Assembly: GCF_003471165.1 (NCBI RefSeq)
Contig: NZ_QRIL01000003.1
Location: 115,499-179,498 of the forward strand
Direction: 5' to 3'
From: Ruminococcus sp. AM22-13
Lineage (GTDB): Bacteria > Bacillota > Clostridia > Lachnospirales > Lachnospiraceae
DNA: 64,000 nt
The notes beneath the pieces are model-generated. The model did no database searches. It was not told the origin of the DNA and was given only the letters and a program-made list of their open reading frames with translations. Made by a program: the position numbers and the translations under genes. Below are positions 62,761 to 64,000 of this stretch, in pieces (the first letter of the stretch is position 1; each line of letters starts with the position of its first letter).

Positions 62761-63471
62761 ATGAGCGAAATGACTTTAACATGGGCCGGAGTCATTACAG
62801 TACTCCTTCTGGCATTCGCCTGTGTCAGAGGTTATAGACGAGGTCTGATAAAAGAAATTGTTTCGATTGCATGTGTTTTTCTGTCGATGTCTATCGTATG
62901 GTTTGTAAACCCATATGTAAACCAGTTTATTCGCGAGAACACATCAATTTATGAGAAGATACAGGATAGCTGTCAGGAATTTGTAGAAGAAAAATATAGT
63001 TCGCAGATGAGTAACGGAGAAGAACAGACTACTTTTATAAATGAAATGAATCTTCCGGATCTGATAAGCAGCGGTCTGCTCCAGAATAATAATTCGGATA
63101 TCTACCGATATCTGGCTGTAAGCACATTTTCGGATTATGTAGCACAATATCTGGCAAGAATGGCAGTGAATGGAATTTCGTTTCTTATTTCACTGGCATT
63201 GTCGACAATTCTGATACAAAGTATTACATGGATGCTTAATCTCGTATCAAGGCTTCCGGTGATTCATGGAATGAACAAGATCGCAGGAGCATTTCTTGGC
63301 GCGGCAAAATTTCTGATCGTAGTATGGGTTGTTCTGCTGGCTCTGACTATTATATGCAATACGGAAATAGGAGAAATGGGACTGCAGATAGTTAAGAAAG
63401 ATTATATTCTGAACTATATATATGACAAAGATATTCTGATTCATATATTCATGAGTGTCTTTTATCAATGA
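62761..63471 (+). CDS. CvpA-family membrane protein
   Basis: The 236-residue protein has four hydrophobic segments and the CvpA start TWAGVITVLLLAFACVRGYRRGLIKEIVSIACVFLSM, with the Arg-Gly pair after the first helix. CvpA proteins are linked to colicin V export and envelope maintenance. The middle (about 60-115) is hydrophilic and longer than usual. It starts one base after the DUF5711 stop, so the two are co-translated. Confidence 0.82.
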   Translation: MSEMTLTWAGVITVLLLAFACVRGYRRGLIKEIVSIACVFLSMSIVWFVNPYVNQFIRENTSIYEKIQDSCQEFVEEKYSSQMSNGEEQTTFINEMNLPDLISSGLLQNNNSDIYRYLAVSTFSDYVAQYLARMAVNGISFLISLALSTILIQSITWMLNLVSRLPVIHGMNKIAGAFLGAAKFLIVVWVVLLALTIICNTEIGEMGLQIVKKDYILNYIYDKDILIHIFMSVFYQ

Positions 63472-63585
63472 GCTGGGGTAATGTGTGAGGGAAATTTCTA
63501 TTAATAAAGGCGATTTTTAACCGAATCAAGTAAGTTCTCTGTTTCAATTGCGAAGAGCAATAAGCAGTGGGTGGGGACTTGATTG

Positions 63586-63615
63586 TATCAGGAGGGGGAC
63601 AAGCCCCTCCTGATA
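63586..63615 (+). repeat. Perfect 12-bp hairpin containing a Shine-Dalgarno-like arm
   Basis: TATCAGGAGGGG pairs with CCCCTCCTGATA around a 6-nt loop. No T run and no start codon follow, so it is neither a clear terminator nor a masked ribosome-binding site of a visible gene. Confidence 0.6.
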
Positions 63616-63689
63616 AACTACGAAGCAGTTATGAGTCTAATAAAATAAAGAGCATGTAAAAAAATATGTAAAAAAATGTAAAATAGTGC

Positions 63690-63718
63690 TTGACGCGAAG
63701 AAAAAATAATGATATGAT
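63690..63718 (+). promoter_or_regulatory. rrn promoter P1 (likely)
   Basis: TTGACG (63690-63695) and TATGAT (63713-63718), 17-bp spacing. The expected start lies inside the left arm of the terminator hairpin at 63719-63749. Confidence 0.7.
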
Positions 63719-63749
63719 AAATCCGCTTCTGAATGAGGCGGATTTTTTT
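63719..63749 (+). terminator. Intrinsic terminator between P1 and P2
   Basis: AATCCGC pairs with GCGGATT and is followed by TTTTTT. It would end readthrough from the CvpA-like gene and probably also affects P1. Confidence 0.8.
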
Positions 63750-63803
63750 CGACAAACAACAAAGAATTGGTTGAATAAAGTTGAAAAAAATATAAAAAAG
63801 GTG

Positions 63804-63832
63804 TTGACAGGAAACTGAAGACATGATATTAT
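63804..63832 (+). promoter_or_regulatory. rrn promoter P2
   Basis: TTGACA (63804-63809) and TATTAT (63827-63832), 17-bp spacing. Confidence 0.8.
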
Positions 63833-63891
63833 ATCAGAGCTGCTGAAACAGACAACTGAAAAGAACTTGAAAAAATAAAATAAAAAAGTTC

Positions 63892-63920
63892 TTGACAAGC
63901 TGAAAAGTAAGTGATATAAT
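63892..63920 (+). promoter_or_regulatory. rrn promoter P3
   Basis: Perfect TTGACA (63892-63897) and TATAAT (63915-63920), 17-bp spacing. AAGAACTT and AAGTTCTT form an inverted repeat just upstream (63862-63892). Confidence 0.88.
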
Positions 63921-64000
63921 AAACGAGCTGTCAGTCGTGAGATAACAGCAAATAACCTTGATAACTAAACAGTGAAACACATACGATTCTCGAAAATTCT
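63921..64000 (+). other. Probable rRNA operon leader (gene starts beyond window)
   Basis: The stretch after P3 includes AACCTTGATAACTAAACAGT, a word I associate with 16S rRNA leaders in Clostridia. Three strong 17-bp-spaced promoters in tandem upstream fit a ribosomal RNA operon. No 16S sequence is reached before the window ends. Confidence 0.65.

Overview
The window looks like chromosomal DNA of a spore-forming, anaerobic gut bacterium of the family Lachnospiraceae (Blautia-like; genus not certain). The basis is moderate to low G+C, several families I associate with that group (DUF5702, DUF5711, DUF6128, DUF6382, TIGR03905-type TSCPD), a split transketolase, the GlgC/GlgD pair, SpoVG, a YyaC-type spore protease, a large SRP RNA with Alu domain, and strong AGGAGG ribosome-binding sites with frequent ATGA overlaps.

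Layout. 1-2915: tail of a LacI-type regulator and a GH31 alpha-xylosidase. 3107-12940: a Gram-positive Tad/Flp pilus operon (prepilin peptidase, TadZ, TadA, TadB, TadC, Flp1-like pilin, DUF5702, two TadE-like pseudopilins, a second A24 peptidase, an FHA protein). 13049-17350: rhomboid protease, orphan histidine kinase, HIT protein, ECF sigma factor, murG, short membrane protein. 17656-25046: beta-CASP hydrolase, TSCPD protein, MTA/SAH nucleosidase, methyltransferase and an 817-aa exported protein. 25371-33818: galT, surface SGNH protein with InlB-like repeats, asnS, and an SbcD/SbcC-like (YhaO/YhaN) pair. 33938-39340 (minus): prs, DnaI/DnaC-like loader, DnaD-domain protein, a DnaA-box cluster, murC. 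39828-46188: glgC-glgD, spoVG, 3D-domain cell-wall protein, NrdG2-type activase, DUF6128 protein. 46278-55266: tRNA-Pro(CGG), then the conserved tadA / SRP RNA / dnaX-yaaK-recR block, interrupted by a MATE transporter, an AAA-ATPase/PD-(D/E)XK gene and pfkA. 55319-59644: LacI regulator, transaldolase, split transketolase, yyaC. 59959-63471: degenerate MPN-LysM protein, DUF5711 protein, CvpA-like protein. 63690-64000: triple promoter and leader of what is most likely an rRNA operon starting just beyond the window.

The most unusual thing I found is a family of small palindromic intergenic elements. They have GTTAC/GTAAC-type ends with extended GTTACTGTTCA-like inverted repeats. At least six copies carry matching or near-matching 8-bp flanking direct repeats, which marks them as transposed MITE-like elements. 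Two 143-bp copies are identical by eye, lie about 26 kb apart, and both face the same way relative to the operon they sit in. Longer (194 bp) and very short (46, 27 bp) versions coexist, so the family is modular. Other leads are a metal-ligand-less MPN (JAMM) domain fused through a membrane segment to LysM, a tandem DnaA-box cluster upstream of replication-loader genes, an inverted SRP RNA gene, and two unassigned leader or small-RNA candidates ending in terminators just upstream of genes.
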